Shown here: positions 33,996 through 42,387 of the stretch, piece by piece
Layout of the letters: every line of letters starts with the position of its first letter
Numbering within the stretch: the first letter of the stretch is position 1
Source: Chloroflexi bacterium B3_Chlor
GTDB lineage: Bacteria > Chloroflexota > Anaerolineae > UBA7937 > B3-Chlor
NCBI GenBank assembly: GCA_005223035.1
Contig: NJBK01000001.1
Location: 1 to 64,000 of the forward strand
Reading direction: 5' to 3'
DNA length: 64,000 bases
Notes under the pieces: model-generated
What the model was told of the DNA's origin: nothing
What the model saw: only the letters and a program-made list of their open reading frames with translations
The model's database searches: none
Program-made: the position numbers and the translations under genes

Positions 33996-35297
33996 ATGGC
34001 AGGAAGGGAATACAGGGTACCCTATGGCAGGGGAGAGCTGACCTTTAGCTTGCTCGAAGGGTTCAGGGAGGCGTTGGTCGTCGAACACGACCTTGTGCCG
34101 CCTCTCACGGACGTTCACGGGATCGTACGTTCGGCGTTGCGGAACCCTGCGGGGTGTCCGCCCTTGCGGGAACTCGCGAGTCCTGGCGACCGAGTGTGCA
34201 TCGTGGTGACCGATATGACGCGGCCGTGTCCGGATGGGCTACTGGTTCCGCTTCTGCTGGAAGAGCTTGGTGCAGCTGGGGTAGAGCAGAAGGACATCAC
34301 TCTCCTGGTGGGGGTAGGGATGCATCGCCCGACTACTACCGAGGAGAAGGTGGCTAAGTTGGGTGAGAAGATGGTCAGCCGGTATCAGGTGCTGGATTCT
34401 GATCCTTTGGACGGGAGCAGGCTGGTTGACCTGGGACTGACTTCGAGGGGCGTTCCCGCGGTGGTGAGCAAGGAGGCCTGTCAGGCTGACTTGTTGATAG
34501 CGACGGGGGTTGTGGAACCTCATCTCTATGCAGGATACAGCGGTGGTCGGAAGACGGTGGCTATTGGGGCGGCGGGGGAGCGCACGATAGAGGTGACGCA
34601 CGGCCCTCAGATGCTGGATCATCCTGGCACTCGCCTGGGAAGAATCGAGGGCAACCCTTTTCACGAGGCGGTGATGGAAATAGCCAGGAAGGCTGGCCTA
34701 CGCTTCATCGTGAACGTGGTGGTGGATGAGCATGCTAGAGTGGTAGCGGTGGAAGCAGGGGAAATGGAGGTGGCATTCAACCGGTTGGTTGAGAGTGCCA
34801 GGACCTTGTATGAGGTGGAGATTCCTCGCCAGTTCGATGTCGTGATCGGTGGGGTGGGTCATCCAAAGGACATCAATCTCTATCAGGCCTCACGAGCCCC
34901 CACGTACCTGTTCTTCGCTCCCCGGCCGCTGGTCAGAGCGGGCGGCACAATGATCATCCCTGCCCGCTGTCAAGAAGGTGTGGGGCAAGGTTTGGGTGAG
35001 ACACGTTTCCGCGAGATTGTGAAATCGGCCCGAGATGCAGCGGAGATCGTGGACGAGGCCCGAAAGCGTGGCTACCCGGCGGGAGGGCAACGCGCCTTCG
35101 TCATGGCGAAGGTCTTGCAGCATTGTGAGGTAATCATCGTGGGGTCCGAGCACCCTGAACTGGTCAAGGAGATGAAAATGATCCCGGCGGTGAATATGGT
35201 CGAGGCCCTGCGCTTTGTGGAGGACAAGCACGGGCGAGATGCCGACATGCTGATTGTCCGTCATGCCCTCCACACTCTGCCTGTGGTGAGGGCATAG
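33996..35297 (+). CDS. larA: LarA-family nickel-pincer racemase
   Basis: Lactate racemase (DUF2088) family protein, 433 residues, close to the usual LarA length. It has the LarA active-site landmarks: VGVGMHRPTT (catalytic His), GVVEPHLYAGYSGGRKTVAI (catalytic His and the Lys that links to the nickel-pincer nucleotide) and EVTHGPQM (nickel-ligand His). Homologues racemise or epimerise various 2-hydroxy acids, so lactate should not be assumed. The cofactor-forming LarB, LarC and LarE genes are not in the window. Transcribed from its own promoter, away from the methyltransferase island. Start ATG 33996 follows GGGGGG. Confidence 0.85.
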   Translation: MAGREYRVPYGRGELTFSLLEGFREALVVEHDLVPPLTDVHGIVRSALRNPAGCPPLRELASPGDRVCIVVTDMTRPCPDGLLVPLLLEELGAAGVEQKDITLLVGVGMHRPTTTEEKVAKLGEKMVSRYQVLDSDPLDGSRLVDLGLTSRGVPAVVSKEACQADLLIATGVVEPHLYAGYSGGRKTVAIGAAGERTIEVTHGPQMLDHPGTRLGRIEGNPFHEAVMEIARKAGLRFIVNVVVDEHARVVAVEAGEMEVAFNRLVESARTLYEVEIPRQFDVVIGGVGHPKDINLYQASRAPTYLFFAPRPLVRAGGTMIIPARCQEGVGQGLGETRFREIVKSARDAAEIVDEARKRGYPAGGQRAFVMAKVLQHCEVIIVGSEHPELVKEMKMIPAVNMVEALRFVEDKHGRDADMLIVRHALHTLPVVRA

Positions 35298-35301
35298 TCT
35301 A

Positions 35302-35577
35302 TCAGTAGGGCATCTTGGCCAGCACGCCGATCAGGTCGTTGACGAGTTCCTCCGTCGACAGAGACTGGTCGGGGCGGCGCAGGCACTCCAAGGCGTGGTT
35401 CTCTACCAGGATCAGGCTGGCCTGGTGGGCGGCGGAGCGGATGGCCAGCAGCTGATGTAGAACCTCCTGGCAACTTCGCCCTTGGTCCACCATTCTCTGT
35501 ACGCCTCTCGCCTGTCCTTCTATCCTGCTCAGTCTGTCTCGGAGTTCTTTCCTCACCGAAGGCGAGATCTCTTGCAT
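35302..35577 (-). CDS. csoR: CsoR/FrmR-family metal- or sulfur-responsive repressor
   Basis: Small all-helical DNA-binding protein of 91 residues. A longer frame exists, but ATG 35577 fits family N-termini (ISPSVRKELRDRLSRIEGQA). The CsoR copper-site residues are in place: Cys in GRSCQEVLHQLLAIRSAA and the His/Cys pair in VENHALECL (His, then Cys four residues on), which gives the C-H-C pattern of Cu(I) sensors; persulfide sensors of the family (CstR) lack the His. Repression is relieved by ligand binding. It is the last gene of a three-gene minus-strand operon whose promoter region carries a matching operator at 36138-36154. Confidence 0.88.
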   Translation of the reverse strand: MQEISPSVRKELRDRLSRIEGQARGVQRMVDQGRSCQEVLHQLLAIRSAAHQASLILVENHALECLRRPDQSLSTEELVNDLIGVLAKMPY

Positions 35578-35638
35578 CGTTCCCTTTCTCGACGAAGGAT
35601 ACTGTTGAGAGCCGACGGCCCTCAGGTCGCTAGATGCC

Positions 35639-35845
35639 TCAACCTGTGGGCTGGCATGACTCGTTTGCTGAAGACGTGAAGTTTGGCGTAGCGCTGAAGC
35701 CACTGGTTCCGAACAGGGACATCAGTTTCTCGGCTTGCTTGCTGCCGCAGTTCGGACAAGACAGTTCTGTCCGGTCGCTACTCGTACGGACGAGTTTCTC
35801 GAACTTCTCGCCGCAATCGTGACATCGGTACTCATAGATGGGCAT
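35639..35845 (-). CDS. FmdB-family zinc ribbon protein
   Basis: Protein of 68 residues. The FmdB zinc ribbon is complete: MPIYEYRCHDCGEKFEKL with the first CxxC and LSCPNCGSKQAEKL with the second. The tail is Ser/Thr-rich and unstructured (TPNFTSSANESCQPTG), as is common. A GGAGG site precedes ATG 35845. The family is linked to amide/formamide regulons and to many unrelated operons; the molecular function is unknown. Here it is the middle gene between the ferredoxin-like gene and csoR. Confidence 0.88.
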   Translation of the reverse strand: MPIYEYRCHDCGEKFEKLVRTSSDRTELSCPNCGSKQAEKLMSLFGTSGFSATPNFTSSANESCQPTG

Positions 35846-35872
35846 GAAATGCTGACCTCCTGAAACGTTTCA

Positions 35873-36088
35873 TCAGATTGGGACGCTGGCTTGCCGTGCC
35901 GAGATGGCACCGAAGGGACAGGCGCGAATGCACCGGCGGCAGTCAAAGCCACGACTGGGATCTTTCAGTTTGACTTCTCCTGGATCCACCTGCACGAGGG
36001 GCCTACCCCTACAGAGCTTGCGAGCCACACATTTATCGCAGACCTGGTACAACTCCTCATCAATGCTGATGGCCAGTTGGTCGTGCAT
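35873..36088 (-). CDS. Ferredoxin-like 4Fe-4S protein
   Basis: A 71-residue protein. The C-terminal half has a classical 4Fe-4S motif, FDCRRCIRACPFGAIS (CxxCxxxCP); a second set of Cys lies near the N-terminus (VCDKCVARKLCRG), which does not follow the ferredoxin spacing but could hold a second cluster or a metal ion. Probably a small electron carrier. It is the first gene of the operon under the divergent, CsoR-type operator. A copper- or sulfide-responsive electron-transfer role is an inference from that position. Confidence 0.75.
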   Translation of the reverse strand: MHDQLAISIDEELYQVCDKCVARKLCRGRPLVQVDPGEVKLKDPSRGFDCRRCIRACPFGAISARQASVPI

Positions 36089-36108
36089 GGCACAAGTACT
36101 GTACCTGC

Positions 36109-36137
36109 TTGACAGCCTTGCGCGTCCATGATATGAT
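36109..36137 (+). promoter_or_regulatory. Plus-strand promoter at the csoR divergent region
   Basis: TTGACA (36109-36114), exactly 17 bp, TATGAT (36132-36137). The -10 box abuts the inverted repeat at 36138. It drives the small coiled-coil gene at 36202 and probably the large secreted protein. Confidence 0.85.
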
Positions 36138-36154
36138 ATACCCTTTGGGGGTAT
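36138..36154. promoter_or_regulatory. CsoR-type operator
   Basis: Inverted repeat ATACCC-TTTGG-GGGTAT. It has the TACC...GGTA form with a G/C-rich centre that is known for CsoR-family operators. It covers the expected start points of both divergent promoters, so one repressor could control both. A second GGGTAT half-site pair reaches to 36170 (TATACCC). Confidence 0.75.
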
Positions 36155-36162
36155 CTTCCTTG

Positions 36163-36192
36163 ATTATACCCACGGACAGCTTCTGTTGTCAA
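36163..36192 (-). promoter_or_regulatory. Minus-strand promoter of the ferredoxin-fmdB-csoR operon
   Basis: Perfect consensus TTGACA (36187-36192) and TATAAT (36163-36168) with an 18-bp spacer on the minus strand; the operator lies directly downstream. Confidence 0.85.
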
Positions 36193-36201
36193 GTTGAGAT
36201 C

Positions 36202-36393
36202 ATGAAGAGCCTTCAGAGTAGCAGGATACGAGAACTTGAGGAGAAGATCGCTGAGCTAAACGCACGTTTGCCGCGTCGTTCAGTTTCCGCCTCGATGCCG
36301 ATGGAACCGGCGGAGTTGCAGGATGAATTCATGCAGTTGCAGGCCCAGGGGACCAGTGACGAAACCAGGGACTTGGTCTGCAATCACGCATAG
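36202..36393 (+). CDS. Small coiled-coil protein
   Basis: A 63-residue protein from ATG 36202. The first 30 residues form a charged helix (SSRIRELEEKIAELNARLPR), then a Ser-rich turn (SVSASMPMEPAELQDEF) and a second helix. This helix-'P..S.p..m..El.eL'-helix layout is seen in short conserved proteins of Chloroflexota and related bacteria whose function is unknown. It lies 65 bp after the -10 box of the operator-controlled promoter and 20-45 bp upstream of the probable start of the large secreted protein. Confidence 0.6.
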   Translation: MKSLQSSRIRELEEKIAELNARLPRRSVSASMPMEPAELQDEFMQLQAQGTSDETRDLVCNHA

Positions 36394-36415
36394 TGGGCGC
36401 AGTCACAATGCGGTT

Positions 36416-39013
36416 GTGCGCGAAGGCAGTACTCAGTTGACGCATGGAAGGTCCAAAGGCTTTCTTCTGTGCGTGCTGGTATTGCTGTCAGTTATCACGT
36501 TGGTCCAGCGAAGGGTTCCCCTGGCAGCGCAGTCTCCGGAGCTGATCCTAGCCGCCAATGCGCAACCGATGGCCGAGGTCGGCGGGGCGGTGAAGTACAC
36601 CGTCACGCTCGCGAACTCGGGCTTCGCAGAGGCGTCAAACGTCGTGATCACCCATACGTTGCCGTTGGGGTTCAGCTATCAGCCGGGTTCCACCGAGGTT
36701 GAGCTAGACGGCGAAGAAGTCTCCTCCACCGACCCGGGTGTGGACGGCCAACATGTGACCTGGGGACCGTTCACCATACCGGGGGCCACGCGTGTCTTCG
36801 ACAATGTCTTCGGAATTCATACTTTCGTGCAGGACCTGTGCCTTCCATCCTACGTTGACTTCCAACTAGACAAGGCGCTGGAACTGGCTGGCATGGGCGG
36901 TCACGTGACGCAACTTCTCTATCCAGTGACTGCCTCGACGGAAGGACCCAACCCCTGTTCGGTGTATTTCGTAGATGGTGCCTACGACCGCGACTTGGTG
37001 CCCATTGTGCGTGTGCAAGGCGAGTGGGGCGGTGACTACTGGCTCAAACCCGAGCCGGATAGCCCGGGAGACTACACCTCAATCGCCCAAGCATACAAGA
37101 GTGTGGTTCAAGGACTGCCACGACGGGATGGGCGCATCCTGTACGTTCAGGTGTGGAATGAGCCGGACCTGTGGGTCGAATGGAGTGGCGAGCCAAATGC
37201 GTGGGAGTACGGTAGCTTCTTTGTAGATGTCGCTGCCGCCGTTCACAGCATCGGGGATTCACGAATCCGGGTGCTCAATGGCGCTCTGACACCAGGAAAC
37301 GCTGGCTTTACCCGGCGACTGGTGGGCGTTCCAGGCTTTGCGGAATCCTTCGATCTCTGGGCATCCCACTGCTATCCGCTGAACCACCCGCCTACCTACA
37401 ACATCCATAACGGTACTGCCCGATATCCCCAGTACACCATTGACTGCTATCTGTTGGAGCTACAGGCTTTGGCCTCCTACGGAGGACGTAGTGGCGTCAA
37501 GGTCATCCTGACTGAGACCGGCTATGGACTGTATGACTGGACCTTCCGCTTCGAAGGTTACTCCGCCATCAACGAGAGCAACCGAGCGTACTACATGAAG
37601 AGAGCCTTCCGCGACTTCTGGGTTTCTTGGCCTGAGGTGGTCGGCGTGACGCCCTTTGAGCTGGTTGATCCTTACGGCACGCCCCGATGGGACTGGCTCT
37701 ATCCAACGACAGACTTGCCTCACGAGCAATTCAATGCGGTGAAGGCCTTGCCCAAACCGGACGCAACGGAAGTCATCCCGGCCGTTCTCACCATCAGCTT
37801 CCAAGCTCAGGCTGCTGGCTCGCCGGGCACTTACTACAGCGATGTCTCAGGCGGGGCTGATAATGCCACTATCTCTCCGTTGACGGGAGTCGCGCCGGTG
37901 AGGGTAGTCGATCAGCTTTATCTGAAGCATTTCCCCCTGGCTTCCAGGGGGGAAGGAGGCGCGCTGACAAGGACCGAGCGGCAGAGTGCGTCTGAGGCTG
38001 CGCGGCAGATGGAAGAGCTTCTCCACCAACTGGACTCATGGCAGGCCGAGCCCATACTGCCTCCTGTGGCAGTTGTGCCTCTGGCCTCGCCGGAGGAACC
38101 CTGGGAGGCGCCGCAGATCTCGGCCAGTATCGAATTGGGACCTGATCCTCAGGGCATAGCCGTCGATCCTCTCGGACAGAGGGCATACATCACTCTGGGG
38201 GACGGGAGCCTAGCGACAGTCGACACCTTGGCCCGTCGCATTGTCTGTACCACGCCCGTTGGGCGCGATTCGCAGGCTGTGGCGGTCAATACTGCAACGG
38301 GGCTTGTCTATGTCGCCAATAGTGGTGAAGGCACCGTGTCGGTAGTGGACGGCGCGGGATGCCGAGTTGTGGATACCATCAGTGGTCTTAGTAGGCCAAG
38401 CGGTCTGGCTGTGGACGAGTTGGCCAACCGGATCTACGTGACCGACGCGGAAGCCGGCTATCTGGTAGTTGTTGATGGAGCCAGCCACCGCATTATGGAG
38501 AGAGTTCCCGTTGGTGCGTATCCGGACGCTGTGGTCACTGACAGTGGAGCTGGCGTTCTCTACGTGGCCAACGCGGGCGACGGAACCCTGTCGGTAATCG
38601 AAGAGAGCGGGCTGGAAGTCGTCTCCACTATTCAGATCGCACAAGGACCCCTTCTTGGCATGGCCGTTCACGGCCCACTGGGCCGAGCGTACGTGGTCTA
38701 TCTTGCCTCTCCGCTGAGACGAGAAATCGCAGTGGTTGACGTTCGTAGAGGGGAAGTGGTTGCGCGCTTGGCAGGGGATGTCGGTCGCCCGCTAGGCAAT
38801 GTATACGCGGTTGCCGTCGATGAAGAGAGAAGTCGTCTTTACATTGCCGATGGCAGCGATCTCCTCGTTGTTGACGAGCGGAACCAGGCATTGATGGCCA
38901 GCGTTCCCGCTGAGACCGTCACCTACAACTTCGGCCTGGCCGTGGACGCGACGAGGGAGGAGGTGTATCTACTCGACAGTTCAAGAGGAACGCTCTTGGT
39001 AGTCAGTGACTAG
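36416..39013 (+). CDS. Secreted DUF11 / glycoside hydrolase-like / YVTN beta-propeller protein
   Basis: Large secreted protein of about 865 residues. The start is uncertain: GTG 36416 or TTG 36437 put the hydrophobic signal (KGFLLCVLVLLSVITLVQ) near the N-terminus, whereas the far upstream ATG overlaps the small coiled-coil gene. Domains in order: a DUF11-like segment (PMAEVGGAVKYTVTLANSGF); a clan-A glycosidase-like barrel with VQVWNEPDLWVEWSGEPNAW (acid/base Glu) and VILTETGYGLYDW (candidate nucleophile Glu); and a C-terminal seven-bladed type propeller with repeats such as LVYVANSGEGTVSVVDGAG, IYVTDAEAGYLVVVDGAS and LYVANAGDGTLSVIEESG. The Glu pair suggests that it is an active glycosidase; the specificity is unknown. 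It may be anchored at the cell surface through the propeller. Confidence 0.75.
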   Translation: MREGSTQLTHGRSKGFLLCVLVLLSVITLVQRRVPLAAQSPELILAANAQPMAEVGGAVKYTVTLANSGFAEASNVVITHTLPLGFSYQPGSTEVELDGEEVSSTDPGVDGQHVTWGPFTIPGATRVFDNVFGIHTFVQDLCLPSYVDFQLDKALELAGMGGHVTQLLYPVTASTEGPNPCSVYFVDGAYDRDLVPIVRVQGEWGGDYWLKPEPDSPGDYTSIAQAYKSVVQGLPRRDGRILYVQVWNEPDLWVEWSGEPNAWEYGSFFVDVAAAVHSIGDSRIRVLNGALTPGNAGFTRRLVGVPGFAESFDLWASHCYPLNHPPTYNIHNGTARYPQYTIDCYLLELQALASYGGRSGVKVILTETGYGLYDWTFRFEGYSAINESNRAYYMKRAFRDFWVSWPEVVGVTPFELVDPYGTPRWDWLYPTTDLPHEQFNAVKALPKPDATEVIPAVLTISFQAQAAGSPGTYYSDVSGGADNATISPLTGVAPVRVVDQLYLKHFPLASRGEGGALTRTERQSASEAARQMEELLHQLDSWQAEPILPPVAVVPLASPEEPWEAPQISASIELGPDPQGIAVDPLGQRAYITLGDGSLATVDTLARRIVCTTPVGRDSQAVAVNTATGLVYVANSGEGTVSVVDGAGCRVVDTISGLSRPSGLAVDELANRIYVTDAEAGYLVVVDGASHRIMERVPVGAYPDAVVTDSGAGVLYVANAGDGTLSVIEESGLEVVSTIQIAQGPLLGMAVHGPLGRAYVVYLASPLRREIAVVDVRRGEVVARLAGDVGRPLGNVYAVAVDEERSRLYIADGSDLLVVDERNQALMASVPAETVTYNFGLAVDATREEVYLLDSSRGTLLVVSD

Positions 39014-39105
39014 ACAGGATGCGAGTTTCGGTTTGCGCAGGCCGCTCTTTTGTGGTATATCAATTGAGTTGGCTTCTATCGGATCTCTGCAGAGGATAGA
39101 GTTGT

Positions 39106-41697
39106 ATGGCTAGGAACAAGGGAGCAATCGCTCCCCATGGGGGTACGCTTGTTGACCGTGTGCTGCGGGGCGTTTTGAAGGAGGCGGCCTTGGAGCGGGC
39201 GGCTGCTCTAAGGAAAGTCAGCCTGAATCCCACCGCCGTGTCTGACCTTGAACTTATCGCCGTAGGGGCTTTCAGTCCCTTGACGGGCTTCATGGCCAGA
39301 GCCGAGTACGAAGGAGTGTTGGAGGACATGCGCCTCAGCAATGGCTTGGTGTGGACCATTCCCATCACCCTACCGGTCTCTCGCGAAACGGCGGATGAGC
39401 TGAAGGAGGGCGAGGAAATCGCTCTTGTTGAGGGAGAACGCATTCTCGGTATGATGGAACTGGCCGAACGGTTCGAATACGATAGGGTAAGAGAGGCTGA
39501 ACTTGTCTATCGGACCACGGAAGAGGCACACCCTGGGGTGGCCCGGCTCTACGGTCAGGGAGAAGTCCTCTTGGGTGGAGATATCCATTTGCTTGATCGC
39601 CCTGCAGATCGGTCGTTCGCGGAGTTCCGTCACGACCCAGGTCAAACGCGGCGGATGTTCGCTCAGAGGGGGTGGCGGCGTATCGTGGCCTTCCAGACCC
39701 GGAATCCGATCCATCGCGCGCACGAAGCCATTCAGAAGACGGCGCTGGAGATCTGCGACGGTCTTCTGCTGCACCCTCTGGTGGGCGAGACGAAGGCCGA
39801 TGACATCCCAGCGGATGTACGGATGATGAGCTACCAGGCTCTGCTGCGAGACTACTATCCGCCCGAAAGGGTGATCCTGGGCGTGTTCCCCGCGGCCATG
39901 CGCTATGCCGGGCCTCGCGAGGCCATCCTTCACGCGCTGGCGCGCAAGAACTACGGCTGCACCCACTTCATCGTGGGGCGCGATCACGCTGGCGTAGGCG
40001 GATACTACGGCACCTACGACGCCCAGCTTATCTTCGATGACTTCGATTCTGACGAGATAGGTATCACGCCCTTGTTTTTCGAGCACGTATTCTACTGTCG
40101 CAAGTGTGGAGGGCTGGTCTCAGTCAAGACCTGCCCTCACGACGCTTCCGACTGGGTGGTGATGAGCGGCACCGAAGTCAGACAGATGGTGAGCCGGGGA
40201 GAGATGCTGCCAGAGGAGTTCACGCGGCCGGAAGTGAGCAAGGTATTGATCGAGGGGATGACGAAGAAGAGGGAGCAGACCAAGGGCGCGGAGAAGCCGT
40301 CGGTGGGCCGACGCAAGGTACTGGTTATCGGGCTGGATTGCGCCACACCACAACTCGTGTTCGATCAGTGGCGCGACGACTTGCCCAACCTGAGGAGGCT
40401 TATGCAGGGTGGAGTGTACGGAGAGCTGGAGAGCACTATCCCTCCCATCACCGTCCCGGCTTGGATGTCAATGATGACCAGCAAGGACCCCGGTCGGCTG
40501 GGGTTCTACGGCTTTCGCAATCGCGCTGACTTCTCGTACGACAGGATGCGGATCGCCAACTCCAAGGCAGTCGTGGAGGACACGGTTTGGGACATCCTGT
40601 CGAGAGAGGGCGGGAGAGTCATACTCGTGGGAGTTCCGCAGACATATCCTGTGAAACCCATCAATGGCTACATGATCACCTCTTTTCTCACTCCCAGCAC
40701 CAGCAGCCAATACACCTATCCCGCTGGGCTCAGGGAAGAGGTAGAGGCGTTGGTGGGCGAGTACATGCTGGATGTCGAGAATTTCCGCACCGAGGATAAG
40801 GACGATTTGCTGCGTCAAATCTACGAAATGACCGAGAAACGGTTCAAGGTGGTGAGGCATCTGCTGCGGGAAAAGGAGTGGGATTTCTTCATGCTGGTGG
40901 AGATGGGAGTTGACCGCATCCACCACGGTTTCTGGAAGTTCTTCGACCCCGGGCATTGGAAGTACGAAGCGGGGTCCCCTTACCAGAACGCCATCAAGGA
41001 CTACTACCAGTATCTGGACCGAGAGATTGGGGAGATTCTGGGTACGCTTGACGAAGATACAGCTGTCCTGGTGGTTTCCGACCACGGCGCGAAGCACATG
41101 GAGGGTGGTATCTGCATCAACGAGTGGTTGAAGCAAGAAGGTTATCTAACGTTGAGGGAGGAGCCCCAGGACATTGTTCCCTTGGAGAAGGTGGAGATTG
41201 ACTGGGATCGTACGGTGGCTTGGGGTGCAGGTGGGTACTACGGCCGCCTGTTCCTGAACGTGCAGGGGAGGGAACCTCGAGGCATCATCCCTGCTGGGGA
41301 GTATGAGAGCGTTCGAGACGAGCTTGTGGAGAAGTTGTCGCAGATTACGGATGAGAATGGAGTGAACATCGGGACTGTGGCCTACAAGCCCCAGGATGTC
41401 TACGGCGAATGTCGTAACGTTCCTCCAGATCTGATGGTCTATTTTGGGAACCTGTTCTGGCGCTCGGTGGGTAGCATGGGGCACAGAGATATCCGGACCC
41501 GCGAGAACGACATCGGACCCGATGACGCCAACCACTCGCAGCAGGGCATCTTCATCATGTACGATCCTCGGCGGCAGGGCCGGGGCAGAGTGGATGGACT
41601 GCAAGTCACGGATGTCGGGCCAACCGTGCTTGATCTATTCGGATTGCCCATTCCCGAGGATATGCAGGGCAAGACGATAGCCCATAGAAAGGGTTAG
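39106..41697 (+). CDS. sat: Sulfate adenylyltransferase fused to an AlkP-superfamily phosphodiesterase domain
   Basis: An 863-residue chain without internal stop or start signals. Residues 1-390: PUA-like N-terminal domain, then ATP sulfurylase with [11 protein letters not shown] (the QxRNPxHxxH nucleotide motif), [17 protein letters not shown] and a C-terminal [17 protein letters not shown]. Residues 390-405 are a charged linker. Residues 406-863: alkaline phosphatase-superfamily domain of the nucleotide pyrophosphatase/phosphodiesterase type: [31 protein letters not shown] (candidate nucleophile Thr), [24 protein letters not shown] and the final [14 protein letters not shown]. All metal-binding motif groups appear present, so both halves should be active. 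A reasonable inference is removal of the pyrophosphate or nucleotide by-product of sulfate activation, but sulfatase-like or phosphodiesterase activity on another substrate is equally possible. The next gene, 11 bp on, is APS kinase. Confidence 0.88.
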   Translation: MARNKGAIAPHGGTLVDRVLRGVLKEAALERAAALRKVSLNPTAVSDLELIAVGAFSPLTGFMARAEYEGVLEDMRLSNGLVWTIPITLPVSRETADELKEGEEIALVEGERILGMMELAERFEYDRVREAELVYRTTEEAHPGVARLYGQGEVLLGGDIHLLDRPADRSFAEFRHDPGQTRRMFAQRGWRRIVAFQTRNPIHRAHEAIQKTALEICDGLLLHPLVGETKADDIPADVRMMSYQALLRDYYPPERVILGVFPAAMRYAGPREAILHALARKNYGCTHFIVGRDHAGVGGYYGTYDAQLIFDDFDSDEIGITPLFFEHVFYCRKCGGLVSVKTCPHDASDWVVMSGTEVRQMVSRGEMLPEEFTRPEVSKVLIEGMTKKREQTKGAEKPSVGRRKVLVIGLDCATPQLVFDQWRDDLPNLRRLMQGGVYGELESTIPPITVPAWMSMMTSKDPGRLGFYGFRNRADFSYDRMRIANSKAVVEDTVWDILSREGGRVILVGVPQTYPVKPINGYMITSFLTPSTSSQYTYPAGLREEVEALVGEYMLDVENFRTEDKDDLLRQIYEMTEKRFKVVRHLLREKEWDFFMLVEMGVDRIHHGFWKFFDPGHWKYEAGSPYQNAIKDYYQYLDREIGEILGTLDEDTAVLVVSDHGAKHMEGGICINEWLKQEGYLTLREEPQDIVPLEKVEIDWDRTVAWGAGGYYGRLFLNVQGREPRGIIPAGEYESVRDELVEKLSQITDENGVNIGTVAYKPQDVYGECRNVPPDLMVYFGNLFWRSVGSMGHRDIRTRENDIGPDDANHSQQGIFIMYDPRRQGRGRVDGLQVTDVGPTVLDLFGLPIPEDMQGKTIAHRKG

Positions 41698-41708
41698 AGC
41701 AAAGGCCT

Positions 41709-42323
41709 ATGGAACAGCAGGGTTTCACGCTGTGGTTTACGGGACTGTCTGGTTCTGGCAAGACGACTCTGGCCCGCGCGGTGGAGCGAATGCTGCGAGA
41801 CAGAGGCTTCAAGGTAGAAGTGCTGGACGGGGATGTAGTCCGCACCAATCTCAGTAAGGGGTTGGGTTTTAGCAAGGAGGATCGGGATACCAACATCAAA
41901 CGGATCGGTTTTGTGTGCAAGCTTCTCACACGCAACGGCGTGGTAGCGATCGGGTCGGCTATCTCGCCTTATAGGGAGGTTAGGGATTTCGTGCGCCAGG
42001 ACATAGGCCGCTTCGTCGAGGTGTATTGCAGATGTCCTCTGGATGTGCTCATCGAGAGGGACGTGAAGGGGCTCTATAAGAAGGCACTCGACGGCGAGAT
42101 TGACAACTTCACCGGGGTTTCTGACCCCTACGAGGAGCCTCTGAACCCCGAAGTGATTGCTGACACCGACAGAGAAGCTCCTGAGGAGAGTGTGGGGAAA
42201 ATCATCGGTAAGCTAGAGGAGTTGGGTTACATACCAGAGGCGCCCGAGAACGAAGACAGGGTCTATACGGAGGAAGAGGAGAAGATACTTGAGGACAGGC
42301 TGAGGGCTTTGGGTTACTTGTAG
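41709..42323 (+). CDS. cysC: Adenylylsulfate (APS) kinase
   Basis: Makes PAPS from APS and ATP. P-loop [34 protein letters not shown] (the APS-binding DGDxxR and the FSxxDRxxN region), and [12 protein letters not shown] all match CysC. Residues 1-175 cover the family; a 30-residue C-terminal tail rich in acidic residues follows, [19 protein letters not shown]. That ending resembles the C-terminal tails I know from some sulfatase/AlkP-type proteins, which is odd for a kinase. It lies 11 bp after the ATP sulfurylase fusion, so sulfate is activated to PAPS. No PAPS reductase or sulfotransferase is in the window, leaving the purpose (sulfonation or assimilation) open. Confidence 0.93.
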   Translation: MEQQGFTLWFTGLSGSGKTTLARAVERMLRDRGFKVEVLDGDVVRTNLSKGLGFSKEDRDTNIKRIGFVCKLLTRNGVVAIGSAISPYREVRDFVRQDIGRFVEVYCRCPLDVLIERDVKGLYKKALDGEIDNFTGVSDPYEEPLNPEVIADTDREAPEESVGKIIGKLEELGYIPEAPENEDRVYTEEEEKILEDRLRALGYL

Positions 42324-42387
42324 GGTTGGGCGCAAGGTGCAGTTAAGTAAGCGGGTGTCCTATTTGCCTTAGGGTCGCAGGGATTCA

